Source: Azorinus chamasolen
Taxonomy: Eukaryota > Mollusca > Bivalvia > Cardiida > Solecurtidae
Reading direction: 5' to 3'
NCBI GenBank assembly: GCA_963576725.1
Contig: OY755237.1
Span: forward strand, 67,701,472 to 67,765,471
Length of the DNA stretch: 64,000 nt
The notes under the pieces were generated by a model. It worked only from the letters and a program-made list of their open reading frames with translations, searched no databases and was not told the DNA's origin. The position numbers and the translations under genes are program-made. Positions 39,893 to 50,476 of the stretch are shown here, in pieces. Positions within the stretch are counted from its first letter, which is position 1; each line of letters opens with the position of its first letter.

Positions 39893-40202
39893 AGGATTAC
39901 TAGAGAGAAAGAGGGTTAGTATTGGCAAAGCAATTACTATTTCGTTCCGTATCTTTGAATACACACAATGAATCTCTCTCCTGACTAGTGATTGGAATAA
40001 TTGGCACATTCACACAAGGACATATAAGGCAAAGTCTCCCATTGCGAAGGCGACTGGACAATAATATTGTTCTGTTTGCCAAACGTCTCGCTCCAATTTC
40101 GTTCAAGATTTTGCTCTGCACTTCTTCGTAACTGGGTTGCGTTGATTGATATTGCTTGACATTTTATCATACGCTTTAATATCATTATGTAAGCTGTAAA
40201 CA

Positions 40203-40983
40203 CAATGTGTATACTACAACTGTCAGCTTTTCATATAAGTGCCGAAACAAACAAATTCGCTTCAGCGAAATGGTGAAAAGCGTTCAATAAAACAAATAAC
40301 GATCTAATAATGATGTTAAAATATGTTCTGCTCTGTTCTGGAAGACTGATAATGCTGATAGTTACTTTAAGTGATGCACGGGTTTGTCACTGACCGTTCC
40401 AAGGCGGTACTTCCATCTTCCTCCTATTGTTTGTTTGTTTTGTCTTTGTGCGTCTCTTGTTGTTTTTTCTACCTATGTACATTTGCTGTTTCCTTGTGTT
40501 GCTGTTCGGGCGAGTGTTTGTTCTGTATGTGGTGTTTCCAGCATGACTCATTTTTGTACTTTTTGTATTGCTTGGTATTAGTTTTTATAAGATTTATAAC
40601 GATAACAACAAATAGCTTTAAAACACTGAATGTTTACAAACGTGCTAAACAATATTTATATTCCTGTATTTCCAAGTTGGACAAACAATAGTTATGACCA
40701 TTAGATAACTATACATTATCACTAGTCTGAAACATGTTTAACAACTGAAAAGCAATAATTGAGCATAATTAGCATCAAACTAAGTGGCAAAGAATCGCTC
40801 TGACTGCTTAACAGTATATAAATAAATTGCTTTGTAAACAAGTGTTTTGCCTTGCATAATTCACAAGCTATAACTGCTCACGATATTAGTATCATTGTGT
40901 TCAAGTGTAAGTTTGTAGAGTGAAACAATGAACCCCGTGAAGAATCCTATTAATAACCCTATAGGTCAGAGGCAATGTACCTA
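40203..40983. other. stretch without MITEs, with a 179-bp insertion
   Basis: Apart from the insertion at 40388-40566, no recurrent element or gene is recognised. Confidence 0.45.
40388..40566 (+). mobile_element. 179-bp copy-specific insertion, probable 5'-truncated LINE tail
   Basis: Absent from copy 2, which reads straight from CACGGGTTTGT to ATTGCTTGG. TTTGT occurs on both sides of the insert (5-bp putative target duplication). A diverged, longer relative lies inverted at 50036-50476 and shares the same 3' end (TGACTCATTTTTGTA-like), which suggests 5' truncation of a non-LTR element. No coding remains. Confidence 0.65.
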
Positions 40984-41262
40984 TTAACTATATACCTGAT
41001 GGAGACACCTTTTTGACACATTTGCCAACAGAATAGATCCAGTTTATGTCATTATCAAATTGTTCTATGTTCAAGTACCATTAGAAAAATCTAATTGGTA
41101 CTGATGATGTCATTATTTCTTACATAAATATTCACGATGTAAAAAGATAAATGAACATCTGTTTCGACTGCAATATAAACAATTCTGACTACAGACTGGA
41201 TATTGGGTTTGGGTCCTTGAGGAGCTTTCTCATTTGGGTCTGCACTGTTTGCCATGTAATCC
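40984..41262. mobile_element. one-armed P1 and P5 fragment (copy 1)
   Basis: AACAGAATAGATCCAGTTTA with TTTCTTACATAAATATTCAC (P1), then GGTCCTTGAGGAGCTTTCTC with GGGTCTGCACTGTTTGCC (P5). Counterpart from about 55469. Confidence 0.5.
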
Positions 41263-41336
41263 ATTGTGTACTTTTAATCTACCATAAGAATGATTCACCC
41301 TAATTACCGTTCATTATGAACGGATTCAAATTTGAG

Positions 41337-41533
41337 TACAATAAAACCCCTCTAATACGACCACGTAATGAATAAATATGAGTGTCGTTTTAAGCAGGTG
41401 GTTGCTTAATGCTGGACAAAAGTAATGCAGAAAGCTCTTCTGCATTATTTTTGTCTAGCATTAAGCTACCAACTGCCTCTAACACCCAAAAATATACCTC
41501 TTTTAGGTGGTCACATTAGAGGGGTTTACTGTA
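41337..41533. mobile_element. T4 MITE (copy 1)
   Basis: TACAATAAAACCCCTCTAAT to GAGGGGTTTACTGTA. Core AGGTGGTTGCTTAATGCTGG / CTAGCATTAAGCTACCAACT with a shortened apex. Counterpart 55822-56018. Confidence 0.8.
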
Positions 41534-41648
41534 TGCGAAACGTTAACGTTTGTCCCATTATCCTAATCTTGACTCGCTTGTGCAAACAGTTTGGATCTAG
41601 ATCCAGATCTTTAGGCAGACTTTATTTTTATCACAGTGGGGTAAGGGT

Positions 41649-41876
41649 TTAACCCTTTCCTTCATAAATGCGCCTTTCTATGCCTCTGTAATAACCACTT
41701 CTTGAAATTATTGTGATAAATAAAGCATTGCCCCTATAGGAGCAAATGCTCTATTTATCGCAATGGTCTCAACTACAAAATTCTAAACTTTTACTTTTCT
41801 GTAGTAAATGCTGCGTTTAGGTATATTCATTCAAAGAGGTTGGGTCTAGAAATAGCCTATGGGGGGAAAGGGTAAA
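41649..41876. mobile_element. P4 MITE (copy 1)
   Basis: TTAACCCTTTCCTTC to GGGGGGAAAGGGTAAA. GAAATTATTGTGATAAATAA / GCTCTATTTATCGCAATGG. Counterpart 56134-56361. Confidence 0.78.
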
Positions 41877-41897
41877 ACAATTTAGAGCATGGCTCCT

Positions 41898-42105
41898 AGA
41901 CTAACTCGTTCCCTCCTGAGTTTAGACTCAGCCTCTTTGAATAAATCTACCGGAAAGGGGCATTTAAAAGAGAAATTGGGTGTTGTTTTAAACCATTGTG
42001 ATAAAAAGAGCATTTGCTCCTATGGAGTAAATATTATGACGATGGTTTCAAAACGTGACGTTTACAGAAACGTCAAAGGCGTCGTCAGCAGGAGGGAATG
42101 GGTTA
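41898..42105. mobile_element. P4 MITE, degenerate, reverse (copy 1)
   Basis: CTAACTCGTTCCCTCCTG to GAGGGAATGGGTTAA. Palindrome partly lost (AAACCATTGTGATAAAAAGA). Open frames across it are not genes. Counterpart 56383-56590. Confidence 0.65.
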
Positions 42106-42610
42106 ATTATCGTTTTTATTGGTTGAACTTTTATAAGAAGTTACCGATATAGTATTTTCAAAATGTGTTGATCTATATATTCTTGAAAGTTTAATTGCTT
42201 ACGATGTTGCTGTTGCAATCACATACACAATATCCAGTAATGGACTTTCAGCCAGACAAAAACATGTCCCATAGCATCGCGATGACTGAGTAGGATCTGT
42301 ATATTTATCGGTGTTTCTTCAGAATCCAAACTGCATTATATCGTGCTTTACTAAAAAGGAATCAGATTCGCCAATGAACAATGACACTTGATACGCAATA
42401 CATTCGGCAGACGGCAATACGTGGCGGCAAAAGAGTAAACAAAAACGTTTTCCTTCCCAAAGCCTTCAAAGTGCTAATATGATACGTTTGCCTGGACGCA
42501 AAATGCATGTCTGGGGGACATAAATACGCCCATTATAGCCTTAATACTTTGTCGCCAAAGACCATTATTGACCAATTTGAGAACCAGTACTCTCATACAT
42601 GAAATAAAAT
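42106..42610. other. gap without recognised element (copy 1)
   Basis: No gene or recurrent terminus seen; nearly identical in copy 2. Confidence 0.45.
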
Positions 42611-42800
42611 TACAGCAAATTCTGGATTATTCGAACACTAAAATACGTATAATAACCGATCTTTAAGACAGGTGGCAGCTTAATGCATGATAAAGGTTAT
42701 GCAGAAAGCTCCTGACTTTCACCAGGCATTAAGCAGCCAACTGCCTAAGCGGGTCTAAATTCTTCTATACAAAAAATCGAATAACCGAGATTTTACTGTA
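42611..42800. mobile_element. T3 MITE with shortened right arm (copy 1)
   Basis: TACAGCAAATTCTGGATTAT to CCGAGATTTTACTGTA. GCAGAAAGCTCC is followed directly by TGACTTTCACC, so the apical right arm is deleted. Counterpart 57096-57285. Confidence 0.78.
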
Positions 42801-43184
42801 TTTCCTTTCATCCGTAGAGTCTACTTAGAAGCATAATTTAAAGATGAAAAAGGGACATAAACTGACATTCTTTAAAAGAAATCATATTTCAGTCTATCAC
42901 TAGACACAATTTCCATATAGTACATTTGCATAACTACACTAAGACGTTTATTATACGTACTTATTTTTTCATCGTTATGTAGATGGAATTTTACAGACTC
43001 AAACAACAGTTGTCGCAATAAAATTGTCAGTGAATGTAAGCTAGTTGGATGATTTACATATAATCTACTGCAATTGTATTGTTTGTGTGAAAGGTTGTCT
43101 GAAAGTAAGAAACCATTAAAATGGTTTATGGTTTGCTAATGTTCATTTGGCCAAGTCTGAGTGTTGACGAGGAATAGTTAACTT

Positions 43185-43508
43185 ATTAAACTATTACTCC
43201 ATGAATATTCATGTATGAAATGATGAAATTAAGAATATCAATTGGATTACCTGTCATAAGAGCACTTGGACACGGGACATTTCGCCATGGCATAAGCTGC
43301 AGAATCATATCTGAATTATATGATAAGCAAACAGACCAGACCCTGATCAGACGGCTCCTACAGAATCTGTCTGATCTGGATATACTCTGTTTGAAAAAGC
43401 GTAGGTATTTGTTGTTGGGACTATCACTACAACCCCTTTCCCTCATGTAAACGCCTTTTCATTGGCATCACTATTTCTTACATGAATATTGAATAGGTAA
43501 AGGGTTAA
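43185..43508. mobile_element. reverse P1 plus a hairpin-less P1 derivative (copy 1)
   Basis: 43185-43420 carries AACAGACCAGACCCTGATCA / CTGATCTGGATATACTCTG. 43430-43508 is a short internal-deletion form ending GTAAAGGGTTAA. Confidence 0.65.
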
Positions 43509-43618
43509 AATGTAGTCCTCACGTGGCTTCCGATACTGTAATAGTGTACCGCATGTTGATACAATATAATATAGAGATACTGACAGGTACCGGCGCCAGC
43601 GGACATTACAAATACTGC

Positions 43619-43815
43619 TTTAACCCTTTTTTGTGCCAGCATTATCGTCTACTGAACACAATTTCGTCAGCTTAAAGTGTTAGGTTTAGCGTTTGTTCAT
43701 TTTTTATAAAACAATAAACAGAGTCAAACAAAGTTGGATCCTGATGAGACGCCGAATTACTCGGCGTCTCATTTGGATTCAAAATGTTTGCATATGGTAT
43801 CATAGACCCTTATGC
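43619..43815. mobile_element. P2 MITE (copy 1)
   Basis: TTAACCCTTTTTTGTGCC; palindrome AAAGTTGGATCCTGATGAGA / CTCATTTGGATTCAAAATG around GCCGAATTACTCGGC. The right terminus is lost. Counterpart from 58099. Confidence 0.75.
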
Positions 43816-43827
43816 ACGAAACGGAAG

Positions 43828-44035
43828 TACAGCAAAATCTCGATTATTCGAATTTTGTGTATAGAAGAATTTAGACCCTTTTAGACAGGTGGCTGCTTAA
43901 TGCATGGTGAAAGTCATGCAGAAAGCTCCTGGAGGAGCTTTCTGCATGACTTTCACCATGCATTAAGCTGCCACCTGTCTTAAAGATCGATAATAATACG
44001 TATTTTAGCGTTCGAATAATCGAAGTTTTACTGTA
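43828..44035. mobile_element. T3 MITE (copy 1)
   Basis: TACAGCAAAATCTCGATTAT to CGAAGTTTTACTGTA. Full palindrome around GCTCCTGGAGGAGC. Counterpart 58308-58515. Confidence 0.88.
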
Positions 44036-44394
44036 TTTGAATATAACGACCAACTATGGAATGGATCACTTGACGAAATCGAATAATGTTAACAGTAATA
44101 ACAGCATAGTATGTATTGATGAAACTAGAAAATTTAGGGTACATGTACGTCCAATATGTATTAAAGACAGTTTCAAAACAATGTTGTCTATTTTGATTAC
44201 AGAAAATTGTTCAGAGCCTCAAACGGTGTGTTCATGAAACATTCATGGATAATAAAATGTTTATTCGTATGTGAATAGCATATGTTACATTTGAATTGTC
44301 AGTCAGACATGAACTGCATTCAACCTGGTCAAAATGTCACCCGCTAACTATTGTACAACCACGGTCGCCGGAAAGCTACTAATAGCTCTTGCTA

Positions 44395-44520
44395 TGCCGC
44401 CCAATCTGTAATTACCTATACAAATAGTTAAAATCCATATAGCACGCCGAGAAAGGTGGTATCTCATCAGGATCCAAACTGTTTGACTCCACTCATGTTT
44501 TTGATACAAAATGAAAGGGG
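44395..44520. mobile_element. P2 remnant (copy 1)
   Basis: ATTACCTATACAAATAGTTA ... CTCATCAGGATCCAAACTG, with TTTTTGATACAAAATGAAA. Confidence 0.55.
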
Positions 44521-44884
44521 TCCCTTCGAAACCGAAATCAGGTGAAAATGTTTGCCAAGTTTATTTGGCGCCAAAAGATCAAAATACGCAAGTGCTATGA
44601 GGTCCTTGCCAAGTTCTACTTCTTACTAATTGGAGTACGAAAGGACTGGGCACACTTACAAATGGTGATACTGCGTCCAAGATGATCAACTTTAGCCTAT
44701 TAATAGATAGAGATGATCAGTAATGGCAGAGCAATTATTTTTTGTTCCGCATCTCTGATTATACACAAACGATGTCTGTCTTTACAACTGGTTGGGATAA
44801 ATGAAATACTTTGTAGAAAGTGAACTCATGGTGTTTAGAAAATTATTTTTTAATATTCGTTTTAACTGAAAAGATACGACCATG

Positions 44885-45056
44885 AAAAGGAGCATTAACT
44901 AGAAAAAAGGATACTTTTAGATTTTTGTAGTTTGAAACCATTGTGATAAATAGAGCATTTGCTCCTATAGAAGAAAATGCTCTATTTGTCAAAATGGTTT
45001 CACAAAGTGACTTTTATAGAGTCGTCAAAAGTCGTCAACATGAGGGAATTTGTTAA
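44885..45056. mobile_element. P4 MITE, reverse (copy 1)
   Basis: GAAACCATTGTGATAAATAG / GCTCTATTTGTCAAAATGG, ending GAGGGAATTTGTTAA. Counterpart 59365-59536. Confidence 0.7.
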
Positions 45057-45594
45057 ACCACGGTGCCTACATTATTTGCTACTACGCCATTCTAAATTAC
45101 CGTTGCCAGTTTGGTGATATCTTTAATTATTCAGCTCTAAATACTGGTGAAGAGGAGCAAGTGTGTGTCCGAAACCTTGGGATAATTAAGGCAGAACATT
45201 ACGTAACACGCTCTAGTCATTACCTTTATGCAAATTTACAGACACAAACAACGATTTCCGCGAGAAAATCTGTTTGGCTGAGAAAAGTGTCAGCGAAAAT
45301 AAGCTGTCTTGATTATAAGGAATACGTCGTTTAAGCTTCCTGTATGTCTCTATGACTTATTTGGCCACCGTTATTTTAGAGCTTTTTGAACTGTAATAAA
45401 CCGTTTATTTAGAAACCTGACCGGTTAATCTAACAGCTTCAGGCTTCGGAACAATACGAGTAGCATTGACCTTAGAACATAAATACAATAAAAGTTTTTT
45501 TTATATATATATATTAGCCTATATATTAATGATTTTGCAATGTTTATTTTTCAAACTCAAATTAATTATGTAAACCAATTTATAGATAGAGGTT
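45057..45594. other. unique stretch with an unexplained 94-codon frame (copy 1)
   Basis: A frame at 45050-45334 (NHGAYIICYYAILNYRCQ...) is open in both copies and differs by one Trp/Cys change. It matches no family I know, and its start overlaps a MITE end. I do not call it a gene. Confidence 0.3.
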
Positions 45595-45950
45595 CATGAA
45601 ATAAATAATGACATTATGAATATGTATTAGCTGCATGTAAAAATGACATGTATACATGAAATCTGGTAGACACTACAGTCAGATATATTATACTTCCATG
45701 GGCAAACAGAGAAGACCCTGATCAGACGGCTCATACAGGAACCGTCTGATCTAGGTCTACTCTGTAAATGCGTGAAAAGGCGTTATATGAAAGAATCTTG
45801 ACTGATTTATATGGCATTTATAAACACCTCGAACACAGATGAGACGCCGAGTAATTGATGTCTCTTCATAATTGACCTTATTTGCGACTATGCCAATAGT
45901 TTCACACACAACCATAGCCAAATTAATCTGAATCAAAGAAAAGTTGACAA
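45595..45950. mobile_element. P1 and P6 elements (copy 1)
   Basis: 45595-45795: AACAGAGAAGACCCTGATCA / CTGATCTAGGTCTACTCTG. 45828-45950: ACAGATGAGACGCCGAGTAA with GATGTCTCTTCATAATTG. Counterparts are offset by 14480. Confidence 0.6.
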
Positions 45951-46203
45951 GTTTCATAGCAAGGCAAACATTATTATTGGCTAGCATTTTACAGCAAGCC
46001 TTAAGTAAACTTGTCTCCTGGCTACTGTCCAATAGACAAATATATTACTTTTGTAAACCAGTTATTGTCCAAAACAGATATCAGACGTCATGATTGCCGC
46101 CTTTCACCATTGCCATAATGTAAATTTACAGGATACTATGAGATTCGCTTATAAAGAGTCTTATAATGTTTCAGACATTGTCGTAAGTACCCATTAACTG
46201 TTT

Positions 46204-46397
46204 TACAGTAAAACCACTTTCAAACCGAAAGTTTGATAAAGAACAATTGAGGTATTTTAAGGCAGATGGCTGCTTAATGCAGGATGAAAGTCATGCAGAA
46301 AGCTTCTACATGACTTTCAACCAGCATTAAGCTGGCACCTGGCTGAAATACCCACACTGATACTAATTGTAACGTCCGGTTTAAGGGTTTTACTGTA
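46204..46397. mobile_element. T1-like MITE, shortened apex (copy 1)
   Basis: TACAGTAAAACCACTTTCAA to TAAGGGTTTTACTGTA. GCAGAAAGCTTCTACATGAC marks the deleted apex. Counterpart 60684-60877. Confidence 0.75.
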
Positions 46398-46414
46398 TTT
46401 GATAAAGACGTCTT

Positions 46415-46646
46415 TTAACCCTTTCTCTCATATAAACGTGTTTTCACGCATTTGCAAACAGAGTAGACCCAGATCAGACGGCTCACCGCTGACTAGGGTC
46501 TGCTCTGTTTGCTAATAGAATTGGATTTTTGCTTTACTAAATGTGTACAATGACCCACCTTCAATATTTCTGTATAACTATTTTGTTAATGAATATTCTG
46601 TAGGTATTAAAATTTGAAATAAACATAGAACAGGGAAAGGGTTAAC
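46415..46646 (+). mobile_element. P1 MITE (copy 1)
   Basis: TTAACCCTTTCTCTC to GGGAAAGGGTTAA. Hairpin AACAGAGTAGACCCAGATCA / GCTGACTAGGGTCTGCTCTG. The right TTAA is shared with the next P1. Counterpart 60895-61126. Confidence 0.8.
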
Positions 46647-46881
46647 GCAATTACAAACTGAGTATACCCAGATCAGGTGGTTTCTGTAACAGGTTCTAAT
46701 CAGGGTCGGTTATGTTTGCTTATTGAATAATACAGATCTTATTCTTCAGGCTCTGTCATAGTTTTAAGCTTCTTGTGTTCATATACTGTTATAAAAATTC
46801 ATTTGATTAACATGAATGAAATTTCATTATTAATGAAATTTCATTATTAATGGCACGGCTATTCATCAGGTAAAGGATTAA
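46643..46881 (+). mobile_element. P1 MITE, degenerate (copy 1)
   Basis: TTAACGCAATTAC to GTAAAGGATTAA. AACTGAGTATACCCAGATCA / CTAATCAGGGTCGGTTATG. It includes a 21-bp direct repeat of ATGAAATTTCATTATTA. Counterpart 61123-61361. Confidence 0.65.
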
Positions 46882-47112
46882 ATTGCAAATGTTATGGCTG
46901 CATGTTTAGGATAATTTACATTTAGACTTTCGTTAAATAGGCTGTTTGCTCGAACACAGCTGCAGTAAGCAAATTGATGCAATTATGTTGCTACATAAAT
47001 TATATTATTTACTATTTAAAATGATGTCAAACTGCTTTAATAACAGATGCAGCATTGTAATGGCATTATTGTAACAAACTTGCAATGACATTATTTCTAA
47101 ATATTATTGAGA

Positions 47113-47322
47113 TAGAGTAGAATCTGTCTCAAGCGGTCATAACTTAATTGAACATAAGAATCTTAAACATCAGGTTATTGCTTAATGCAGGTCAAAACTA
47201 ATGCAGAAAGCTCCTAAAGGAGCATTTTGCATCACGTTTGACATGCGTTAAGTTATCACCTGACTTACAGACCCATAATTAGGTCTCATTATGATGGCCG
47301 CTTAAGGCAGGTCATATTGTAT
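47113..47322. mobile_element. T5 MITE (copy 1)
   Basis: TAGAGTAGAATCTGTCTCAA to GGCCGCTTAAGGCAGGTC. Core GTTATTGCTTAATGCAGG / CATGCGTTAAGTTATCACC around GCTCCTAAAGGAGC. Counterpart 61593-61802. Confidence 0.75.
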
Positions 47323-47354
47323 ATAACGTAACACAAACTGCATAGTGTACATAG

Positions 47355-47494
47355 AGGATCTTACATGAGTGTTCTTGATTATTGGATTTATTAAATGAGT
47401 CTTTTTTAAACGATAAAAAACGAGCTTTAGCTTTATCGTTTTAAAAAGACGAATTTAATAAATCCAATAATCATGAACACGAATGCAAGATCCT
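47355..47494. repeat. H3 long palindrome (copy 1)
   Basis: AGGATCTTACATGAGTGTTC to CATGAACACGAATGCAAGAT and CCT. The inner stem AAACGATAAAAAACGAGCTT / TAGCTTTATCGTTTTAAAA is strong. Different from the P, T and H1 families. Counterpart 61835-61974. Confidence 0.8.
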
Positions 47495-49161
47495 ATTTAT
47501 AACATAACACACACAAATGTTATTTCCAGCCAATATTTCAGCAGTAACGTGGATTGTTATAAATTCTCCTTACTTATAGAAATGATGAATGAAAGGTGTT
47601 ATTAGGTTCGCTAGGTAACTGGGACAAAGTAGATCCAAATTTTCCAAAAAAATTTTACTTACTGTCATATCAACCAGGATCTAATTCAGACCTCTCTGGT
47701 ATTCAATTTAACTGTGATAGTTTATTATACAAAAACATACAGAAACACGTCAAAATAAATTTTGAGTTACAGTTTTGACATACATAGTTACAAACACGTC
47801 ACATTATGACGTCATTGTACACAACATGTGTCTATGTAAAGCGCGCCATTTACATGAAGACCCACATACAGTCGCCAACACGTCCGACACTCACTGTCAA
47901 TGGGATTCGAAATGCGCCTTCGTTTTGGTATATCAAGCCCTTCTTAGTGTTGTATGTATACACATGGACATGGACATTTCCACCGAGAAAAAAATATCGA
48001 TTCAAGTTCAGTGAAAATGTTTGAAATGGACAAAAGATTCAGTACAAACTGCTGCATAAAATGTGTTGGAACAGGAGGAAGATTTTCGCGATCAGCTGAG
48101 TTAGTGAGTATAGCATATTTGAAATATGTTTGTGCTGTGCTGGATTCAGATGACTATAGTTGTTGATTGATGAGATATTTGTATGAGTAGAAATCTGCAT
48201 AAACAAAAGGACATGCGGTGAAGAAAATGCAAAGTTGAGGAGGCATTCTAAATGTAGAATGGATTGTATGGGTCAGAGTAGCTGGTAGGTCTTTTTTGGC
48301 ATACATTTTGTATATGATTCCTGACAGCGATTACAATTTGTATTATTTTATCGAAATTAAGGCGCGAGTGCCAACAATCCTTTGCCATCTATCGTGACTC
48401 AATCGTGGACAGGTAGGTCGACCACCGTCCGCCAGTTTGTTTGTTTTGACAGCGCGGATGAATCGTTCGAATGTCATTCGGTCGTTCGAATGTTATTCAC
48501 TAGTGAATATATGCCCATGATTATCAAAAAATAAATGATAGTGTTACGTCACGCTGAAGCCACGAGTTATGTTATAAATATGGGTATAATAGTAGCACAA
48601 TCGAACAAAAATACGAGCTATTGTCGTAACTCCAGCGTCCCCATTGCTGGCATTGTCGTCCTTAACGTTACCATTCACAGACGAGTGTTGGCACCCCTAT
48701 GCCGTGTTATAGTTCAATGTCACATAATCCTTGACCTTTTCAATATTCTGCGATTTTAAGAGCACACCATGTGAACCCGAACTGGTACAAAGTGATATAA
48801 TTATATTCATAGGTTAAACTTAAGTTATATAGTCATCGGTTTAAATTTTATTTTTTGAAATACTAGTCTATTGACTGTCATTAGATGAAAGGGGATCAGC
48901 GATGGAGTCTTTTAAGTTTTTTCTGATATGCATAGTCTTATAAATTTGTTCCAATACTACATGTACTTTGTTCCAATGCTCTTCAATGCTACGGGTCCAT
49001 CGCAACGGTCCATAGTGTTGTTTCTGTAGTTGTTGTAGTTATTGTTGTTTTGTAAGTGAATTCAATGGGACTGTGTGTCTGTCCTATAAACTATTGACGC
49101 GCTGCAAAAACATGTCTGTTCAAATTTTGAATTGGTGCAGTTTTGACTACTTTTGATTCAG
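47495..49161. other. longest repeat-poor segment (copy 1), possible undetected exon or regulatory region
   Basis: No P, T or H element was found over about 1.6 kb, in contrast to the rest. It contains a perfect CRE palindrome TGACGTCA at 47807-47814, a second CRE-like TTACGTCA near 48543, and a CpG-richer patch around 48360-48500. An ATG at 48017 opens 29 codons that run to a strong donor-like GTGAGT at 48104. No protein family is recognised. Counterpart 61975-63641. Confidence 0.35.
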
Positions 49162-49268
49162 TTAACCTTTTGAGAAACTGCATGTATAAACGGAGTTACT
49201 CTGTGTCTCATCTTGAGCCAGGCTGTGAGGAAATGCAAGCCATGTCGAGGACCACGGGATACGGGTTA
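49162..49268. mobile_element. P6 MITE (copy 1)
   Basis: TTAACCTTTTGAGAAACTGC to GGATACGGGTTAA. CGGAGTTACTCTGTGTCTCA with CTTGAGCCAGGCTGTG. Counterpart 63642-63748. Confidence 0.6.
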
Positions 49269-49614
49269 ATAGACTGAGATGGTCAGTATTGACGAAACAA
49301 TTATTATACGCAAATGCCCCTAGTCCTCACAGCTACATGTGTAACTTAGATAATTGCCATTACCTCGAAAGGACACTATGGCTAAACAAATTAATTTCGA
49401 TGCACTTTAGGTGTTTATAATAGAACCTCTCTACATCGACCAGGTTTGTCCTGTATTAAAATGATAGTATCTACTTGCAACGCGTTTTAAAAATACTTAG
49501 AGAATTATATAAATAATTGTTTATATGCTGAAAAGAAGTACATCGCAAGAATGTCGAGTAAACGTTCATGTGTTTAATATCGAAACCTGATGCTATTCGC
49601 CAATATGTTAATAA

Positions 49615-49723
49615 TTAACGCTTCGCTTGCTATTCACGTCAATATACGTACTCGGCGTCTCATCTGGATCCAAACTGTTTGCATAGGTAATGACAGATCC
49701 GGCATTGGCAGCGAAACGGTTAA
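49615..49723. mobile_element. chimeric P3/P2 MITE at the duplication junction
   Basis: The left 34 bases TTAACGCTTCGCTTGCTATT and on are the P3 left end. From TACTCGGCGTCTC onward it is the right half of a P2, ending GCAGCGAAACGGTTAA. The switch (49648/49649) coincides with the start of homology to copy 1 at 29803, the dyad of the P2 palindrome. Confidence 0.8.
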
Positions 49724-49856
49724 CCCCATGACTACTCATGTAAGAAATAATGACACCGTGAATATTGATTAAAATATTTGTTATAATAACACAAAACAAA
49801 TTATATACAGAATCACAACGGGACAAGGGATAATTGAATGCATTTGTGCATTTGCA

Positions 49857-50035
49857 GATACAGTAGAACCATTCATATATTGAACATAGTAGTCTTAAAA
49901 AGCAGTTGGCTGCTTAATACAGGATAAAAGTAATACGGAATCTCACATAGGAACTTTCTGTATTACCATTGCTCTGCATTAAGATACCAGCTGTCTTATA
50001 GGTCCATAATTATACCGCTTTTGGATGACCACTTA
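49857..50035. mobile_element. T5 MITE, left part (copy 2)
   Basis: TACAGTAGAACCATTCATAT with AGTTGGCTGCTTAATACAGG. Interrupted after GGATGACCACTTAA; the right end AAGTTCTGCCGTAATC resumes at 50477. Confidence 0.7.
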
Positions 50036-50476
50036 AAAATACAAAAAATGAGTCATGCAGTAAACACCACATACAGAACAAACAGCCGCCCGAACAGCAA
50101 CACAAGGAAACAGCAAATGTACATAACTATAAAAACATCAAGAGACGCACAAAAACAATACAAACATACAATAGGGGGAAGATGGAAGTACCGCCTTGGA
50201 ACGGTCAGTGACAAAAGTCACTGGGGGTTAAACCGGTTTATGGGCGCCAAACCTCACATTATTCCACCTAACCCTAAAAGACAAACAGTGTAAATAAACG
50301 TATCCCCTCTCCGACAAATCTACAACAACCGCGATGGCAATACAGTGGTAAAGTGCATGTATAACAAAAACATTTAAGTGAACAAACCTATCGCTAGTGT
50401 ACTCAATGATTGAGCTACGAACAGGGTAACTGTAGAAAAGTAATAAAGGGTACGACAAAAACGCAATAGTACAGAT
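50036..50476 (-). mobile_element. ~440-bp insertion, probable 5'-truncated LINE tail
   Basis: On the minus strand it ends like the 179-bp insert of copy 1 (GTCACTGACCGTTCCAAGGC through ATGACTCATTTTTTGTAT) but extends about 260 bp farther 5' (GGGTTAGGTGGAATAATGTG, GGCGCCCATAAACCGG). It splits the T5 element at almost the same place where copy 1 has the 5.7-kb element. No coding remains recognised. Confidence 0.6.

Larger units (their letters stand above)
29803..49648. repeat. tandem segmental duplication, copy 1
   Basis: 29803-30182 matches 49649-50026, and 35893-49520 matches 50477-64000, in the same order and orientation. The offset changes stepwise at indels: 14584, 14612, 14595, 14664, 14485, then 14480. 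The 5.7-kb element at 30183-35883 is unique to this copy. The unit contains MITEs but no recognised gene, and lies within what would be intron 3 of the galactosyltransferase gene. Confidence 0.93.

Noticed and set aside
39661..40203. Several overlapping 60-75-codon frames repeated at 54325-54867
   Set aside because: They are repeated only because the region is duplicated; the first is the H2 palindrome in translation, and none resembles a known protein.
45050..45334. 94-codon frame conserved between the copies
   Set aside because: Conservation is explained by the recent duplication; it begins at a P4 end, has no recognisable domain and no splice or promoter context.
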